This document shows, in pieces, positions 28,941 to 38,838 of a DNA stretch of 64,000 bases. The translations under genes were made by a program, and so were the position numbers. The notes under the pieces are model-generated. The model saw nothing but the letters and a program-made list of their open reading frames with translations, ran no database searches and was not told the origin of the DNA. The stretch comes from Verrucomicrobiaceae bacterium (GTDB lineage Bacteria > Verrucomicrobiota > Verrucomicrobiia > Verrucomicrobiales > Akkermansiaceae): positions 351,767 through 415,766 of the forward strand of contig JAIXWR010000042.1 of the NCBI GenBank assembly GCA_027491155.1, written 5' to 3'. Every line of letters starts with the position of its first letter. Within the stretch, counting starts at the first letter, position 1.

Positions 28941-31808
28941 TCAACGTGCGGCGGCGGCGATCGCCTCGAGGAGGGGTGCGTGGTCTTCCCAGCCCGCGAT
29001 CTCGATGGACCGGTGTTCGCCCTTGATGGCGGCGGGCGCGGTGATGTCGGGTGCGAGCGACCTGGCGGGCAGGGTGTGTATGAAGCGGGCCTTGCCGCCG
29101 AAGCCGGTGATGAAGCTGTTGGCGAGGGCGGACATCTCGGGGCCGAAGTTTTCCCCCCGGTCGTCCTTCACCGTGGCGGGACCTGTTAGAAAGACGACGC
29201 CCTTGAAACTGCCGGGGATGAAGGACGCGGCGCAGACGTTATGGGTCTGGCCGGCCTTGCTGGTGACTTGAGCGGCGAGCTGCGGGTAGGTGCCCCAGGG
29301 CTCACCGTTCGGCACGGCGCGGGTGGCGATCAACTGCGGGATGAAGTCGCTCCAGTAGGATTTCCACGCGCCGATGTAGCGGCGGACATTGGCGTCGTAG
29401 ATGGGGTTGCCGGGCCGGACCTGGGCGAGGTTCTCGTAGTCGGCCTTGAGGCTGGGAGCGTTCGCGAGGTCCTTGAAGGGGATCCAGCTGGCGAGCGGGA
29501 CGTCCTCGCCGGTCATGTGGATGATGCCGGTCGGCCGGCCCGACTGCCTGGCCAGGCGGTGGCCGAGGGCGGAGGCGAAGTCATCGGTGGCGTCCTCCCA
29601 GATCGACGAGAAGCGGGTGTTGGGATCGTAGGAGGTCGAGACGCTGAAGCGGGCGGGCTCCGGCGCGGTGGAGCGCTTGGCCTTGCGGGTCATGACGCGG
29701 ACGGTTTGGCCGGAGCTTTCGATCGTAAAGACCGGCGGCTTCTTGCCGAGGACCGGGCTGGCGACGTACCAGACATCGCCGACGAGGAGGTTCTTGCAGA
29801 CGCGCTCGTGAATCAGCTCGCCCTCGATGTGGAAGGAGACGCGCAGGGTCTTCGGTTCCCTGGAGGCGGGCATGGCGGGCACGGTGAGGCTCCACTCCTG
29901 CATGTCCTTGGTGACGGGGATCACTTGCTTGATGCCTTCGAACTCGAAGCGGATCTCGGCCTGACCTTCGTAGTCGGGCGGGTAGCCGGGCCAGACGACG
30001 GCGGAGCCGAAGAAGGTGAGGGGCATGTCGGCCTGGAGGATGGCGTTGTCGCGGAACTGCGAGCAGAGCAGCGGCATCTTGCGGTAGTCGTTGACGCGGC
30101 CGACGGATTTCGGATCGACCACGAGCCCGGCGATCTTCATCGGCCGGTCCGGCCAGATCGCATGGGTGACGGGCTTGTGGTCGTACTCGATGAAGGGCGC
30201 GGCGGGGAGCAGCGCCTTGTTGTAGAGGCCGGCGCGGAAGCCGATGCCGCCGGTGCCGTAGGAGACGCCGCGCGGGTTTTTGACGGCGGGCGAGGTGGCG
30301 ATAACCTTCGAGCCTTCGATGCGGATGGTGGCGGGGTGCCAGACGCGGTCTTCACCCGCGAGCCAGAAGTGGTTCACCTGCGAGGCACCGTCGGGAATGA
30401 TTCTCGGGGTGGCCAGACCGTCGCAGGTTTCGGTCGGCTTCGGTCCTGAGTTGGTGGCGGTTTCCGCGACGACGAGGCCGCCATCGGCGTGGTCGAACTC
30501 GATCGTGAGCCGGTCGCCGCTGACCGAGTAGGATTTGAAGATCGGGCCGTCGGCGACGAGGTCCTTCTTGCCGTATTGGTTCTTCAGCGCGTGCAGGGCG
30601 AGGCGCTGGCCGGGGAGGGCTTTCTGGTAATAGTGGATGGCGCCGGCGATGTCGATCTGGCAGGCCATGCCGGTGTGCGGGATGTCACGGGCCATGCGGG
30701 CACCGAGACGCATCTCCGCCATGGGATCGATGCTGGGGAAGGTGTTGGTGTAGATGCCGCCCTCGGGGTTGGGGCAGTAGAACTGGTGAAAGTAGACGGG
30801 GAGTTCGGGGTTGTTCCATTTCATCCGCCAGCCGCGGATCAGGCTGTGGAGGTTGGGGTAGTAAAGGATGCCGCCGTTGATGTTGGCGTAGCCTTGGTTC
30901 CAGATCGCGCCGCGGAGGGCGTAGGGGACGACCGGACTCATCCGGCCGTTGAACATCCAAGACGCATCGCGGTTGTCGTTCATGTTGCCGGGCGTCCGGG
31001 TCGATACGGGAAGGGCGGGTTTGCCGGCGGCTGTTAGACGGGCGTTTTCCTCGAGCGTGCTTTCGAGAGACCGGTAGAAGGAATCCCAGGCCGTGCGGTG
31101 TTCGGGAGTCGTCGGGTCGGTCTCGAGGAGCTTCCGGTGGATCGACTTCGTGTATTCCTCGGTTCCGGCGGCGAAGCCCTCGCGGGGAACCCAGGACTCG
31201 ATGCTGGTCTGGCTGAACGAGCAGTTGAGGATGCCGACCGGCACGCCGGTTTCCTCCTGGATCCGGAGGGCGAAGGCCAGGGCGACGGCGCTGCAGTTGC
31301 CGTAGTCGTTCACCTTCCATGAGCCGGTGGCGCGTTCGACCGGGTGGAGGGCGGCATAGACGCTCTTGACCTCGAACTCGCGGATCGGCGGGGTTTGGCC
31401 TTTCTCCTTGAGCTGGAGGATGAGGGTCTGGACGGAACTCTTCGATGCGATCCACTGCATGTTCGACTGGCCGGAAGCCATCCAGACTTCGCCGACGAGG
31501 AGATCGTTGAGCGTCTTCGATTCCCCGCCGGCTTCGGCGATGGTCATCGGCCGGCCTTCGGCGCTGGCGTCGAGCGGGGCGAGGGTGAGGGACCACTTGC
31601 CGTCCTCCGCGGCGGTGGCGGATTGCTTTTGTCCGGCGAACTCGACGGTGACCGCGGTGCCAGGCTTGCTCCATCCCCAGACGGGGACGGGGAGCTGGCG
31701 CTGCAGCACGGCGTGATCGGCGAAGGGCGCGCCGAGTTCGAGTCCGGCGGCACCGTGGATCAGCGAAAGCAGGAATCCGGTGGCAAGGAGGCGGCGGGGC
31801 GCGTGCAT
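28941..31808 (-). CDS. Sialate O-acetylesterase-type protein with a degenerate second esterase-like module
   Basis: ATG 31808, signal peptide MHAPRRLLATGFLLSLIHGAAG; ADHAVLQRQLPVPVWGWSKPG...VWMASGQSNMQW...GAIWNQGYANI; second half begins LLCSQFRDNAILQADMPLTFFG...NLLVGDVWYVASPVLGKKPP. Confidence 0.85.
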   Translation of the reverse strand: MHAPRRLLATGFLLSLIHGAAGLELGAPFADHAVLQRQLPVPVWGWSKPGTAVTVEFAGQKQSATAAEDGKWSLTLAPLDASAEGRPMTIAEAGGESKTLNDLLVGEVWMASGQSNMQWIASKSSVQTLILQLKEKGQTPPIREFEVKSVYAALHPVERATGSWKVNDYGNCSAVALAFALRIQEETGVPVGILNCSFSQTSIESWVPREGFAAGTEEYTKSIHRKLLETDPTTPEHRTAWDSFYRSLESTLEENARLTAAGKPALPVSTRTPGNMNDNRDASWMFNGRMSPVVPYALRGAIWNQGYANINGGILYYPNLHSLIRGWRMKWNNPELPVYFHQFYCPNPEGGIYTNTFPSIDPMAEMRLGARMARDIPHTGMACQIDIAGAIHYYQKALPGQRLALHALKNQYGKKDLVADGPIFKSYSVSGDRLTIEFDHADGGLVVAETATNSGPKPTETCDGLATPRIIPDGASQVNHFWLAGEDRVWHPATIRIEGSKVIATSPAVKNPRGVSYGTGGIGFRAGLYNKALLPAAPFIEYDHKPVTHAIWPDRPMKIAGLVVDPKSVGRVNDYRKMPLLCSQFRDNAILQADMPLTFFGSAVVWPGYPPDYEGQAEIRFEFEGIKQVIPVTKDMQEWSLTVPAMPASREPKTLRVSFHIEGELIHERVCKNLLVGDVWYVASPVLGKKPPVFTIESSGQTVRVMTRKAKRSTAPEPARFSVSTSYDPNTRFSSIWEDATDDFASALGHRLARQSGRPTGIIHMTGEDVPLASWIPFKDLANAPSLKADYENLAQVRPGNPIYDANVRRYIGAWKSYWSDFIPQLIATRAVPNGEPWGTYPQLAAQVTSKAGQTHNVCAASFIPGSFKGVVFLTGPATVKDDRGENFGPEMSALANSFITGFGGKARFIHTLPARSLAPDITAPAAIKGEHRSIEIAGWEDHAPLLEAIAAAAR

Positions 31809-31813
31809 GGGGC

Positions 31814-34285
31814 TCAGGGCTTGAGGGCTGCGGCGGCTTTCAGGGCGATGGGGGAGAGTTGGGCGGACTCCATCCAGACGGAGAGGTGGCCGGAAGGTGG
31901 CGCGGGTTTGTTGCGATGGCCGTTGCGGCGGATGAAGCTCTTCACGGCGAGGGTGATCTTGCCGCCTTCGAGTTCCGGCAGGAGATCGTCGAGGATGAGG
32001 ACGCCGCGGGCTTGGCCGCCGCGGTTGTAGTAGCCGCCGGTGGCCTCGCTCACGAGCTTGCCGTTCAGGTAGAGCGCGAAGCCTTCGCCGGACCAGCCGT
32101 GGCCGGCACCGCCGACGACGATGCGGTAGCGGTGGCCGGGGTCGGGTTTCGGGATCTCGAAGGTCTGCCGCATGAGAATGACTTCCTTGTCCCAGAGGGT
32201 GGCGGGCGCGAGGTTGCAGCCGCAGTGGGGAACCTTGCAGGAGTCGATCAGGGCCACCTGCTTGCCTTCCTTCTGGCCGAAGGGTGCCTTGCCGGATTTC
32301 CAGCCGGCCTTGGCGGGATCGAAGCCGGGGGCGAACCAGTCTTCCGAGCCGGCGGGGAGGGTGACCGGGCGGTAGCGGTCGCCTTCGGGCGTGTCCTTCT
32401 TCTCGGCGGGATCGAAGGTGAGGTAGGACCATTCCGCGGTCTTCATCTCGGGGCCGAAGGGTTTCCATGAAAAGTCCTCGATGCCGCAGAGTTGATAGAG
32501 CGCGATCATCGGGTCGAGCTGGGACTCGATCTGCGGGGTGGGCTTCGCGGGCTTCTTGCCGCCGAGGATGGATTCGAAGGGCAGGCCGACGCGCAGTTGG
32601 GGGGGCATCGGGACGGAGACGTCGCCCATCTCGGGGAGGATCTCCTCGAGGATGACCGGCTTGATCGCGGGGATCATGGCCTTCATTTGCTCCGGGGTGG
32701 ACGGCTGCATTTTCGGCGGGGCGTCGACCGGCTTGATCATGCCGGGTTCCGGGTATTCCGCCTTGCCGCCGTGCAGCTCGACCATCGCGCGGCCGAGGGA
32801 ATCGCCACAGAGCATGTAGGTCTCGGCGTTGTGGTTGTAGTGGTAGCCCTGGTCCTTGGGGGAGATGCTGGAGTCGCGCCAGAAGGGGCGGGCGTCGATG
32901 GTCTTGACGTTGCCGGCGAATTCCGGATGGCGTGTTGGATCGGCGACGTTGAGCTGGGCTTCGGCGATCTGCAACGCCGTGCCCTCGCGGCCCTCGCTGC
33001 CGCAACCGGTGGCGATCACGAAGCGTGCTTGCGGCGCGTTGAACTCCTTGCGCCAGGCCTTGATCAGGTTGACGAGGTTTTCCTCGTAGCGGGCGGCGTG
33101 GGCGGTACTGCCGCTGTCCTTGTGGCCCTGCCACCAGGCGAAGCCGGCGACCTCGTAGCCCTGGTCCTTGAACTGCGGGTAGCGCTCGCCGAAGTTATCG
33201 AGCACGGCCTTGATCGCGGTGGTGTAGTCGTCGTACTGCTTGCCGGCATACCAGTCGTCGGGGCCGGGCTTCTTGATGTTTCCTTCGGCGTCGAGCGTCT
33301 CGCCGTAGCCGGGATACTTCTTCCCTTCGAACTCGTAGCCCTTGCTGCCGGGCGGGAGGATGTCCCAGCCGAGGCTGCGGTTGCCGATGTCGGCCTTGAG
33401 GACGATGACCGGCTCGTCGTGGAAGGTGCCCATGACAAAGCCGAAGCCGAGCTCGGGGCCAAAGGTCGGGCCGCAGGCATCGACGCCGTGGGGCTGGCTG
33501 TTGCCCTTGCCGAGGTAGGCGTCGTTGAGGAAGACATCGGGGCGTTTCACCCAGGAGCCGTCCGGGGCGAGGAGGTAGCGGAAGCGGCCGAGCTCGTTGA
33601 CGACAAAGCCGAGGTCGCCGAAGCCCTTGAGATCGACCTGCTCCAGCCAGAGGGCCGCGGAGCCGCCCTTGCGGTAGGTGATGCTCAGGGCGTGGCGCTT
33701 GCCCTTCTCGAGCGCGGCTTTTGTTAGAGTAGTCTTGCCATCCCCGTCCTTGCGGTAGGCTTCCTTGCCGTCGAGCAGGGCGATGCAGTCGTTGCTGGAT
33801 TCGAAGCCGGGGTGGATCTCGTAGTTCCCGGTGAAGGGGACCTCGATGGAGGCGGTCACGACGACGGTGTGCGGGCCATCGATCGAGGGCAGCGTGGCAG
33901 CGGTGTTGCCGAGGGCGACGCTTTCGGTTTTGGCGGGCTTGAGCTTCGAGTAGTCGGCCGCCGGATCGAAGGCTCCCGGATAAACGGCGGCGGTGGCGTC
34001 GTGGATGCCGTGGGGGAGGAGGGCCGCGCCGCCGAGCGGGAAGGCGACGGGTTTCGCGGTCGGGTCGGCGGAGAAGAAGAGCCTGGCGTATTGCGGGGCG
34101 GCGGGTTTCACCGCGCCGAAGCCGACCATGTTCGACTGGCCGGAGAGGATGTAGACCTTGACCGGCTTGTCGGTGGCGGCGGGTTTGGCATCCGGCGGCG
34201 GGAGTTCGACCGGGATGACGTTGGCATCCGCGGGGAGAGCGGCGAGGAGGAGCGCGGCGACGCCTGTTAGAGAGAGGTGTTTCAT
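31814..34285 (-). CDS. SGNH/SASA-type carbohydrate esterase with inserted PA14-like segment and C-terminal beta module
   Basis: Signal peptide MKHLSLTGVAALLLAALPADA; VKVYILSGQSNMVGFG; IVLKADIGNRSLGWD; AGFAWWQGHKD; C-terminal WFAPGFDPAKAGWKSGKAPFGQ module. Confidence 0.85.
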   Translation of the reverse strand: MKHLSLTGVAALLLAALPADANVIPVELPPPDAKPAATDKPVKVYILSGQSNMVGFGAVKPAAPQYARLFFSADPTAKPVAFPLGGAALLPHGIHDATAAVYPGAFDPAADYSKLKPAKTESVALGNTAATLPSIDGPHTVVVTASIEVPFTGNYEIHPGFESSNDCIALLDGKEAYRKDGDGKTTLTKAALEKGKRHALSITYRKGGSAALWLEQVDLKGFGDLGFVVNELGRFRYLLAPDGSWVKRPDVFLNDAYLGKGNSQPHGVDACGPTFGPELGFGFVMGTFHDEPVIVLKADIGNRSLGWDILPPGSKGYEFEGKKYPGYGETLDAEGNIKKPGPDDWYAGKQYDDYTTAIKAVLDNFGERYPQFKDQGYEVAGFAWWQGHKDSGSTAHAARYEENLVNLIKAWRKEFNAPQARFVIATGCGSEGREGTALQIAEAQLNVADPTRHPEFAGNVKTIDARPFWRDSSISPKDQGYHYNHNAETYMLCGDSLGRAMVELHGGKAEYPEPGMIKPVDAPPKMQPSTPEQMKAMIPAIKPVILEEILPEMGDVSVPMPPQLRVGLPFESILGGKKPAKPTPQIESQLDPMIALYQLCGIEDFSWKPFGPEMKTAEWSYLTFDPAEKKDTPEGDRYRPVTLPAGSEDWFAPGFDPAKAGWKSGKAPFGQKEGKQVALIDSCKVPHCGCNLAPATLWDKEVILMRQTFEIPKPDPGHRYRIVVGGAGHGWSGEGFALYLNGKLVSEATGGYYNRGGQARGVLILDDLLPELEGGKITLAVKSFIRRNGHRNKPAPPSGHLSVWMESAQLSPIALKAAAALKP

Positions 34286-34306
34286 CGGGTGGAAGGGGAC
34301 GGGGGT

Positions 34307-37300
34307 TCAGTTCCGCTTGAGGACCATGAGCTGGGTTTGCCAGCCGGCGGGGTTTTTCGGGCCGAAGCCGCCGGCTTCGACGAAGAGGTAGCCGGTGCCG
34401 GCGATGGTCTGCGGGGTGATCTTGTGGGCGGTGTAGGTTTCGAGATCCATCAGTGTGGTGCCGGACCAGATCCAGCGTTCACTGTCGGTCGAGCCGTCGC
34501 TGTTGAGCGCGATCCCTCGGAACGGGCTGCGGTCGGGCTTGGGCTTCGCCGAGGGGTTGAACTCTTCGGGGGCTTTGACGAGCGCGACGGTGGTCCAGGA
34601 GCCGGCGACCGCGGGGTTGGCGACGAACTTGCCGTCGTAGCGGAACTTCCCTTCGTCGGGATCGGCGGGCGGATTGGCAGGGTTCTGGAGGACCTGCCAG
34701 TCGGAGGAAAGCATCGGCACGAAGGTCGCGGCCTTGCGGAGCACGGCGTCGTCGAGCGGCGGGAGTTTGCGTTCCTCGAGCCAGAGGCTGATGATGCCTT
34801 GCGGGACGGGCGGCATCTGGACGATGGCGCGGTCGCCGTAGCGGAGGAAGGAGGTGGCGGCGATGGTGACGGGTTCCTTGCCGAAGGAGGCGGCGAACTC
34901 CGGAGTGATCCAGCCGCCGCGGATGGTGTCGCCTTCGCGCCGGCCGAGACCGAATTTGTTTTCGACGAGGGGCTTGCCGTTGATGAAGACCTTGAAGCCG
35001 TCGCCCGCGCCGACGCCCTGGCCGGTCTGGACGCGGAGGCGGTAGAGGTGGCCGGGCTTGAGCGGCGGGAATTCGAAGGTGCCGCGGAGGAGGAGGGCCT
35101 CGTGTTCCCACAGCGTGCGCGGGATTTCCTTCCAAGGAATGCGGTCGCCGTTGGCAGCCAGCTTGCCCTGGAACTGGCCGAAGGGCGGGAGGCCTTTCTT
35201 CCAGCCGGCCTTGGCGGGATCGAAGTCCGGGGCGAACCAGTTTTCCATGCCCTGCGGGTAGGTGACATCGCGGTAGCGCCAGGGGGATAGGTCGTAGGCC
35301 TGCTTTTCGGCGGGATCGAAGGAGTGGTAGAGCCACTCGCTGTTCCGGAGGTCGGGGCCGAAGGGCTGCCAGTCGTAGTCCTTGATGCCGACTTTCTGAT
35401 AGAGCGAGACGAGGCCGTCGATGGAGTTGGTCACGACGCCGCGCTGCGTCTGCATCTGCAGGTCGGCGAGGATGGTGCGGCGGTTGACGCCGATGTACTG
35501 ATAGATCAACTCCTCGCGGATGATGGGGAGGATGGCCTTCTTCAGCTCCGGGCCGAACTTTTCCGGGTCGGCGGAAAGGAAGAGCTCGTCGTGGGGAAGC
35601 GGGTCGTCGGGGTATTGTTTCTTCGCGACCTGATAGAGGATGTCGAAGCCGCCGGGGATGCCGGTGAGGGAGCTGGCGATGACCTCGAGGGTTTCGTGGC
35701 GGTGGTTGGTGAGGTCCTGGCCGCCGACCCAGGTTTTGCCGCCGCTGTAGTTCTGGTAGGCGTCGCCGATGGCCTTGAGGGCGAGCTCGCGGACCTTGGG
35801 AGTGGCGGCGGGAAGCTTCTCGCGGATCGCGCGGATCGGGCCGCCGGTGGTGCTCTGGCGCGGGGTCTTCTGGATGAGTTCGCCGACCGGCGGGATGACT
35901 TTTTCAGCGCAGCGTTCGTCGGCGATCACGTTGGCGAGCACCATCAGCGCGCCGTTCTGGAGCCATTGTTCCTTGTGCGCGAGGTAAGTGAGGACGAGAT
36001 CGACGTGGGGCACGATCATGTCCGGCGTGCCGCGCTGGACGAGCGTGAGGCAGGCGTCCTTGACGAACCAGGATTCGGCGTCGTCTTTCAGCCGTTCGAT
36101 GGCGAGATGGAAGGCCCGCTTCGAGAAATCGTTGGCCGGGTTGAAGGCCCGGGTGGCGGCGCGGAAGCCGGCGTCCCGGACGCGGGGATCGGGATGGGTG
36201 CAGAATTCCTCCAGCAGATCGTAGCGCACACGCGGGCCGGGCTTCGGGAACATGTAGTCGCAGGTCAGGCCGGCCGCGTGCGTCGAGACCATGTGGCGGA
36301 TGAGGTATTCCGGATGGGAGACGTAACGGCGGATCTCGTCGTCGGTCAGCTCCTTCGAGTTGAGGCGTTCGATGAGGGGTTTGGCGGAATCCCGCGTGAG
36401 GATTTCACCCGCGAGGTCGAGGGCCTGGCCGTCCTCGCCGGGGGCGGGGTCCATCGAAAGGAACACGTCGTCGGCCGCGGTGCCCCAGGGGCGGGCGGGG
36501 AGTTGATAGGTCTTCGAGAACTTCGAGGGCGGAGCGCCGGTGATGCGGAGGGTTTTGCGGGGGAAGGTGTAGGCCCAAGGATAGCAGGCGCCCCATTCGA
36601 GGTCGTCGTAGCCGGCCCCGCCGAGGATGCCGAAGGAGCCGTCGAAGCGGCGGGAGAGATCGTAGTGCCACTGGCGGTGGTTCATGAATTCGCGGTACTG
36701 GAGCGGCTTCTTGTCATGAAGCAGGGCCATCGAGCCGCTGCGCCAGATCTCGCCGATGCCGCCGCCGGTGTGGCCGTGGAGCATGAAGGTGGTGGTGTAG
36801 AAGCCGGTCATCGCGCAGAGGTCGCGGGCTTTGGCGTAGACCGAGTTCTCGCGATCGGGTGTGAGCGAGGCTGCGGCGGCCATGGCGAAGGCGAGGTTGC
36901 CGTGCTTGCCGTTGTCGACGAAGGAGGTTTCGGGGCGGTCGTCGCCGTAGGGGTTGGTGCCGCGGCCGGCGTAGCGGAAGAAGTGGACGAGGGTGCGCTG
37001 GAGCAGGCTTTCGTCGACCTCGACGCCGCATTGCTTGGCGAGCAGCAGGAAGGTGACCACGGCGGTTCCGCCGGCGTTGAGGTGGCCGTTGCCGTAGTTG
37101 AGGCCGGTCACGCCGCCGCGGCCGGCCCAGCCGTCGAGGTATTCGCCCTTCGCGGCGGACCGGACCCAATTCCGGATGACCGGCAGGGCTTCGGGATCGC
37201 CGGTGCGGAGGTAGTATTCGCAGAGCGGGATGCCGGCGTAGCCGAGATGCCAGGCGTAGGTGGGCGCCTGCTTTGCCGCGAGTCCCTGGACCCAGGCTTT

Positions 37301-37861
37301 GACGGGGGCGAGGTCCTTGTCATCGCCGGTGGAAAGGAGGAAGAGCATGCCGGCATCGGCGAAGCCCTTGTGGGATTCCGGCTTGGAGATGTAGTCGGCG
37401 AAACCACGGACGATCTTTTCGGACTTCGGGCAATCGAGCGGCCAGGTCTTCGAATGGGCACCGAGGACGGGGATCTTGACGGTGATGGGCGCGGCCTGGC
37501 CCCGGATGGCGAAGGTGAGGGCTCCGTCGGTGGCTTCGGCTTTCGCGATGAGGTTGCCGAGCTGGATGCGGGGGTCGATGTCCTTGAGCGACTCGCCGTT
37601 GATCGATTCGATCACCATGCCCTTCTTGAGTCCGGCGGCTTCGGCGGGCGAGCCGGGTTCGATGGCACCGGCCCACATCGTGAAGGCGGGCTGGTGGAGT
37701 TCGATCGCCATGCCCGCGGGGCCGAAGCGGGTGATGGTGTTGACGGTGGCCTTCTCGTCCGGCGCGGTGGAGAAGAGGGTGGGTTCCTTGTAAAAGGAGG
37801 CGGCTTCGGAGGGGGAGAGTCCACAGGACAGGACGAGGGCGAACGAGGCGAAGCGGATCAT
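34307..37861 (-). CDS. PDZ-containing DUF6288-like secreted protein with C-terminal beta module
   Basis: Start ATG 37861; PDZ-like GAIEPGSPAEAAGLKKGMVIESINGESLKDIDPRIQLGNLI; helical-repeat middle; C-terminal WFAPDFDPAKAGWKKGLPPFGQ module. Confidence 0.75.
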   Translation of the reverse strand: MIRFASFALVLSCGLSPSEAASFYKEPTLFSTAPDEKATVNTITRFGPAGMAIELHQPAFTMWAGAIEPGSPAEAAGLKKGMVIESINGESLKDIDPRIQLGNLIAKAEATDGALTFAIRGQAAPITVKIPVLGAHSKTWPLDCPKSEKIVRGFADYISKPESHKGFADAGMLFLLSTGDDKDLAPVKAWVQGLAAKQAPTYAWHLGYAGIPLCEYYLRTGDPEALPVIRNWVRSAAKGEYLDGWAGRGGVTGLNYGNGHLNAGGTAVVTFLLLAKQCGVEVDESLLQRTLVHFFRYAGRGTNPYGDDRPETSFVDNGKHGNLAFAMAAAASLTPDRENSVYAKARDLCAMTGFYTTTFMLHGHTGGGIGEIWRSGSMALLHDKKPLQYREFMNHRQWHYDLSRRFDGSFGILGGAGYDDLEWGACYPWAYTFPRKTLRITGAPPSKFSKTYQLPARPWGTAADDVFLSMDPAPGEDGQALDLAGEILTRDSAKPLIERLNSKELTDDEIRRYVSHPEYLIRHMVSTHAAGLTCDYMFPKPGPRVRYDLLEEFCTHPDPRVRDAGFRAATRAFNPANDFSKRAFHLAIERLKDDAESWFVKDACLTLVQRGTPDMIVPHVDLVLTYLAHKEQWLQNGALMVLANVIADERCAEKVIPPVGELIQKTPRQSTTGGPIRAIREKLPAATPKVRELALKAIGDAYQNYSGGKTWVGGQDLTNHRHETLEVIASSLTGIPGGFDILYQVAKKQYPDDPLPHDELFLSADPEKFGPELKKAILPIIREELIYQYIGVNRRTILADLQMQTQRGVVTNSIDGLVSLYQKVGIKDYDWQPFGPDLRNSEWLYHSFDPAEKQAYDLSPWRYRDVTYPQGMENWFAPDFDPAKAGWKKGLPPFGQFQGKLAANGDRIPWKEIPRTLWEHEALLLRGTFEFPPLKPGHLYRLRVQTGQGVGAGDGFKVFINGKPLVENKFGLGRREGDTIRGGWITPEFAASFGKEPVTIAATSFLRYGDRAIVQMPPVPQGIISLWLEERKLPPLDDAVLRKAATFVPMLSSDWQVLQNPANPPADPDEGKFRYDGKFVANPAVAGSWTTVALVKAPEEFNPSAKPKPDRSPFRGIALNSDGSTDSERWIWSGTTLMDLETYTAHKITPQTIAGTGYLFVEAGGFGPKNPAGWQTQLMVLKRN

Positions 37862-38643
37862 GGGTCGGGCTTGGGGGCGGGATCTTTCTTGAAGCGGAGG
37901 CGCAGGGTGACGGCGGTGCCGGGCTTGGGGAGATGGGTGGCATCGACGCGCCATGCCAGGGCCCCGTTGTCCTGGCTGTGGATTTCCGGAAGGCAGAGGA
38001 GTTCGTCGCCGAAGGAGGCGATCGAGATCACATGCCCGCTGAGGTCCGCGAGGTAGTCCTTTGGGGCGTTCTCGTTGTCGCGGAGCTGCGAGCCGGCGAA
38101 GACGAAGGTGTTGGGGAATTTCGGCGGCGCTTCACCGGGGGGCGGGGCGTGGTCTTCGGACCGCTTGATGAAATCGCCGATCGGGCGTTCGGTCGGCTTG
38201 CCGTTGGCGTCCTTGTATTCGAGGAAGACCTCGATCGCATCGCCGCGCGCCGGGATGTCGGCCCAGCGGGTCATTTCCTGATTCAGCGGCCGGCGCATCG
38301 GCGGGTTCCCGTTCCGGGCGCCGAGCAGCAGCAGCGCGGTGTGGATGTGGATGGGGCGGGCCGCGACGACAACGATCGACTCGTGCTCCTTGCTGTCCTT
38401 GGTGCAGGCGACGAGTTCGAGTGCGCCTTCATCGAGGCAAACGGTGGCTTCGACGTCGACGCAGCGTTCCTTGGCGTTGATGGTCAGCCCTGGCAGCTTG
38501 ACGGCATCGAGGGCGGGGCGGTCTCCGGCGGCGGGAGCCGGGGCCGCGGGCGGCGGCGGCTCGGCGCGAAGCGTGGAGCCGGCCAGCAGATGGGCCAGCA
38601 GCCAAAGGGCCGTCAGGCGGAAAAGGGTGGAAGCGGGGATCAT
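37858..38643 (-). CDS. YdjY-like domain secreted protein
   Basis: ATGA overlap with downstream gene at 37858-37861; ITINAKERCVDVEATVCLDEGALELVACTKDSKEHESIVVVAARPIHIHTALLLLGARNG pattern; start chosen at MIPASTL (38643), alternative 38709. Confidence 0.7.
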   Translation of the reverse strand: MIPASTLFRLTALWLLAHLLAGSTLRAEPPPPAAPAPAAGDRPALDAVKLPGLTINAKERCVDVEATVCLDEGALELVACTKDSKEHESIVVVAARPIHIHTALLLLGARNGNPPMRRPLNQEMTRWADIPARGDAIEVFLEYKDANGKPTERPIGDFIKRSEDHAPPPGEAPPKFPNTFVFAGSQLRDNENAPKDYLADLSGHVISIASFGDELLCLPEIHSQDNGALAWRVDATHLPKPGTAVTLRLRFKKDPAPKPDP

Positions 38644-38778
38644 GCGGACCGGCCGGGGGATCTCGAAACGGAAGAACCGGTACGCTTGCGGGTGATCGGG
38701 TTCTGTCATTCGGATTGCGTAATTGTGAAGCGTATTTGCGGCATTGCCGCGATGCCGGACGGAGGGGCGTGAAGCAAA

Positions 38779-38810
38779 GGCGGCGGCCTCCGCTGGGGAA
38801 GGCCGCCGCC
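38779..38810 (-). terminator. Putative intrinsic terminator of the 38839-43344 gene
   Basis: Perfect 11-bp inverted repeat GGCGGCGGCCT (38779-38789) / AGGCCGCCGCC (38800-38810), 10-nt loop, followed on the minus strand by TTTGCTT. Confidence 0.75.
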
Positions 38811-38838
38811 GGTGAGGGACGGGGATGGCGGACGCCGA

